Source: Hippasteria phrygiana (taxonomy: Eukaryota; Echinodermata; Asteroidea; Valvatida; Goniasteridae). Taken from it: a stretch of DNA of 64,000 nt. The stretch spans positions 930,001 through 994,000 of the forward strand of contig JAZGUH010000328.1 in assembly GCA_037893225.1 (NCBI GenBank), given 5' to 3'. Positions 61,786 through 64,000 of this stretch are shown here, one piece after another (the first letter of the stretch is position 1; the number at the start of each line of letters is the position of its first letter). Below the pieces are notes generated by a model, which saw only the letters and a program-made list of their open reading frames with translations, did no database searches and was not told the DNA's origin. Made by a program: the position numbers and the translations under genes.

Positions 61786-63794
61786 ATGGTTCGCTACAGA
61801 AAGGGCATGTTTAAGAGGAAAAAAGCCTATTTTAAAAAAGGCAATGGTCTGACATGTCAGTTGATAAGAGAAAAGGCTGATGTTTCATCTTTCTATATCA
61901 GACCCACAAATGAACAATTGCAACTGGCCTTTCCCAGAGATGAGCGAGGTTCTTTCTACAACCCACCAGGTGCCAGAACTAATAAAACTGTGATGGTGCT
62001 GCGACCGAAAATTGAGGAAATAACGCCGATAAGCAGACTCCAAAGGGAAGGAGCCGACAACTTGAACCCAGGCGGCTACAGAATTGTTCATGTCAACACT
62101 ACAGTTGAGACAAGTGTTCGAGCTACCCTGGACCATCAGCATGCGAATCCTGACTGTGATGGCTGGCCTCAGCTACAGGCAGAGCAAGAAACACACTGGG
62201 GCCTTGCTGTTTCAGAGGTGCTGTCATGCAACAAGTGCTACTTCTCGACAGGAAGGAAGAAGCTGTACTCAGAGATACCTCAGGTCAGCAGAGGCCGACG
62301 CACTGCAACTCCAAACATGGCCTTTTAGGTTGGTCTCCTCAACCGGGTATTGCAGCCACAGGAGCAAGACGACTTTTGACAGCATTGGGTACAACTGTTC
62401 CTTCAATCAGTGGGCTGCAGAAAACAGCAAGCAAATGTGGGGACATTATTATCAATGAAAATGTTAGATGTATGGCTGAAAAGAGAAAACTGGTCAAAAG
62501 TATTCAAGAATTACAGGGCTATGACAGAGAAAAACCGATTGCTGTCGAATTAGATAGACAATACAATAACCCCTTGAGAAACTGTCGGGAACAAAACACC
62601 ATTTGTGCCGGCAACCCAAACTAGGGACGTAGTATGTGAGAATGTAACCACCCAAAAAATGGTAGTAATGTACCACCACGAGAATAAACTCTGTAAATGT
62701 GAAAATCAAATGTCGGGCAAACACAGCTGTAACAAGTGGTACGAGCACACATATTCTTGTAGTGCTACACGCCCAGCAAATTACAACATGGGGCATGAAA
62801 GAGAAGCGGGAATTCAATGTGCCAAGAAACTTCTAGAGTGTAAGGAACCCTTGTTGGCAGAAAGAGTAACAAGCGATGCAGACGGGTGTATGGCAAAAGG
62901 TTTTATGTCTCAGATGAGAATTAAAGCAGGTATCGAGCCAGAACACTTTCTTGACCCACCTTACTTAAATCGATCACTCAGTTCAGCAATCAGTCGGGCC
63001 AAATTCAGTGGTGACATGATGCCTGGTAGAACTAAAAATGAAAAAAAAAGATACAAGACCGGTTAGGTGACGATGTAAGTCACAGGGTACAAGCAGAAGC
63101 AGGGGCAATCCTCAAGAAATGTGGGAGAAACTTTGCCCAAATGTATGACATGGCTGAACAGGCTGCCTCAACCATTCCCGAATGTTACCAAGGTCGCCAC
63201 AACCTTTGCAAAAAGCGGTCCTTGGTTTGCAATGGCAATAACAGATTTCCCTACCTTCCTGTTCATGTTAGGGGAAAACTGAAAATGCTCGAGTCTGACA
63301 AGAAACTGCTTTTACTGAAAATTCAGAAGAGAATTGGTCACGAGGCAATGCAAAAAACCAGATATGGGACAAGTACACAAAAAGCAGAGTCCATGAACCA
63401 TGCTTTTTCAAGTACTAATCCAAAAGGGACACTAACCTTTTCCAGAAATGCTCTCTCAAGAGACCACAGCGCAGTTCACCTTGTCAACAATGGCCATGCC
63501 AACTTAATCATCCTCAAGTGTGAAGCTGCAGGTTGTCCTGTTTTGCCAGGATCTGCAGCTGCCAAAAGTCTGGCTGAAATGGACAGAAAAGAAAAATATC
63601 ATTCCCAACGGGCTAGGAGCACACATTATAAAATACGAAGGGCAAAGTGTAGGGCACAACGATATAACTTGTACAACTGTGCCAAGTCATTGTACAAAAA
63701 GAAAGGGCAACTGGAACCCAAGTCAGCAATCCCTCCAGATGTGGATTGGCAAAGAAATCAGAGTGAGCACAATTACAGCATACGTTTCAATTAA
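61786..63794 (+). pseudogene. Mutator-like transposase pseudogene, copy 14
   Basis: Same lesions as 4116-6124. Haplotype A (A at 62499, A at 63757). Confidence 0.85.
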
Positions 63795-63893
63795 AAATGA
63801 ATTATAAAAGCAAAAAGTGTAGCATCAAAAAATGGTGAGTAATTTCAGTTATCAAACTTAATGGTGAGCCAAAAAGTTCTCCTTAATTACATT

Positions 63894-64000
63894 TTAAAGA
63901 AGACAATCCTTGTATGGGCCATGGCCCGAACACAAACGGCATCTCTTACAACGAGATCTTGCAGTGTTGATGGCGTGTGGCTCAAGTGACAGGTGATCAA
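63894..64000 (-). CDS. His-Me finger endonuclease, copy 14, cut by the window end
   Basis: Only the C-terminal codons are inside the window; the sequence matches the other copies up to base 64000. Confidence 0.7.
   Translation of the reverse strand, partial: DHLSLEPHAINTARSRCKRCRLCSGHGPYKDCLL

Larger units (their letters stand above)
1..64000. repeat. Tandem array of a 4.4-kb unit, about 14.4 copies
   Basis: The whole window is one head-to-tail array. Transposase copies recur at 4116, 8532, 13028, 17483, 21990, 26484, 30874, 35316, 39758, 44161, 48564, 52993, 57396 and 61786, giving periods 4416, 4496, 4455, 4507, 4494, 4390, 4442, 4442, 4403, 4403, 4429, 4403 and 4390. Subtracting 13 bp for each minisatellite copy leaves 4,169 bp every time, except 4,171 where a C run gained two bases (near 11729) and 4,208 where 39 bp is duplicated (56123-56200). 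Apart from these, a few base changes and one inverted segment (19756-19920), the copies read as identical. Each unit carries an EGF exon, a dead Mutator-like transposase, a His-Me finger nuclease and a MITE with the minisatellite. Neither end of the array is inside the window. Confidence 0.98.

Noticed and set aside
1..64000. Ribosomal, tRNA or 5S gene array
   Set aside because: No tRNA or rRNA-like sequence seen; the unit content is protein-like and transposon-like.

Overview
The window is one uninterrupted tandem array: about 14.4 head-to-tail copies of a repeat whose core is 4,169 bp plus a variable number of 13-bp minisatellite copies (periods 4,390 to 4,507 bp). Nothing in the window lies outside the array. 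It looks metazoan, probably a marine invertebrate. Each unit holds an EGF-like exon with splice signals on both sides, remains of a Mutator-like (MULE, DDE) transposase of the kind widespread in invertebrate genomes, an I-PpoI-like His-Me finger endonuclease frame, and a TA-flanked inverted-repeat element. There are no operons, ribosome-binding sites or bacterial gene layout. I cannot name the species.

Layout of one unit, plus-strand order, using unit 1 coordinates: (a) a 332-bp MITE-like element (3168-3499) that contains the 13-bp minisatellite; (b) an EGF-like exon (3565-3681), 117 bp, symmetric phase 1-1, with acceptor and donor dinucleotides; (c) about 430 bp of AT-rich spacer with a 16-bp perfect palindrome; (d) a Mutator-like transposase pseudogene (4116-6124, plus strand) broken by one stop and three frameshifts, although the three presumed catalytic acidic residues are still present; (e) converging on it tail to tail, a complete 122-aa His-Me finger (His-Cys box) endonuclease frame on the minus strand (6224-6592), with plausible splice sites upstream; (f) about 1 kb of non-coding spacer with an 18-bp perfect palindrome, a 21-bp near-perfect dyad resembling a CTCF site, and a YY1-like site.

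The units are almost identical. The differences I could find by eye are: minisatellite copy number (17, 19, 25, 22, 26, 25, 17, 21, 21, 18, 18, 20, 15, 17 in order); two fully linked single-base variants 1,258 bp apart that define two unit types (A and B) mixed along the array; one base shared by two neighbouring units; a two-base C-run expansion with one substitution in one unit; a 39-bp duplication in another; and one unit in which about 165 bp of the endonuclease gene is replaced by an inverted, indel-ridden copy of the adjacent sequence.

The two main readings are: (1) amplification of one exon inside a large EGF-repeat gene, whose roughly 4.3-kb intron carries a two-gene transposon and a MITE; splicing every exon would encode tandem identical 39-residue EGF modules; (2) a recently expanded satellite that happens to contain a captured EGF exon. 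The symmetric exon phase and intact splice dinucleotides fit (1), but only transcript data can decide. All transposase copies share the same lesions, so the element died before the array expanded, while the nuclease frame is intact in every complete copy except the fold-back unit.
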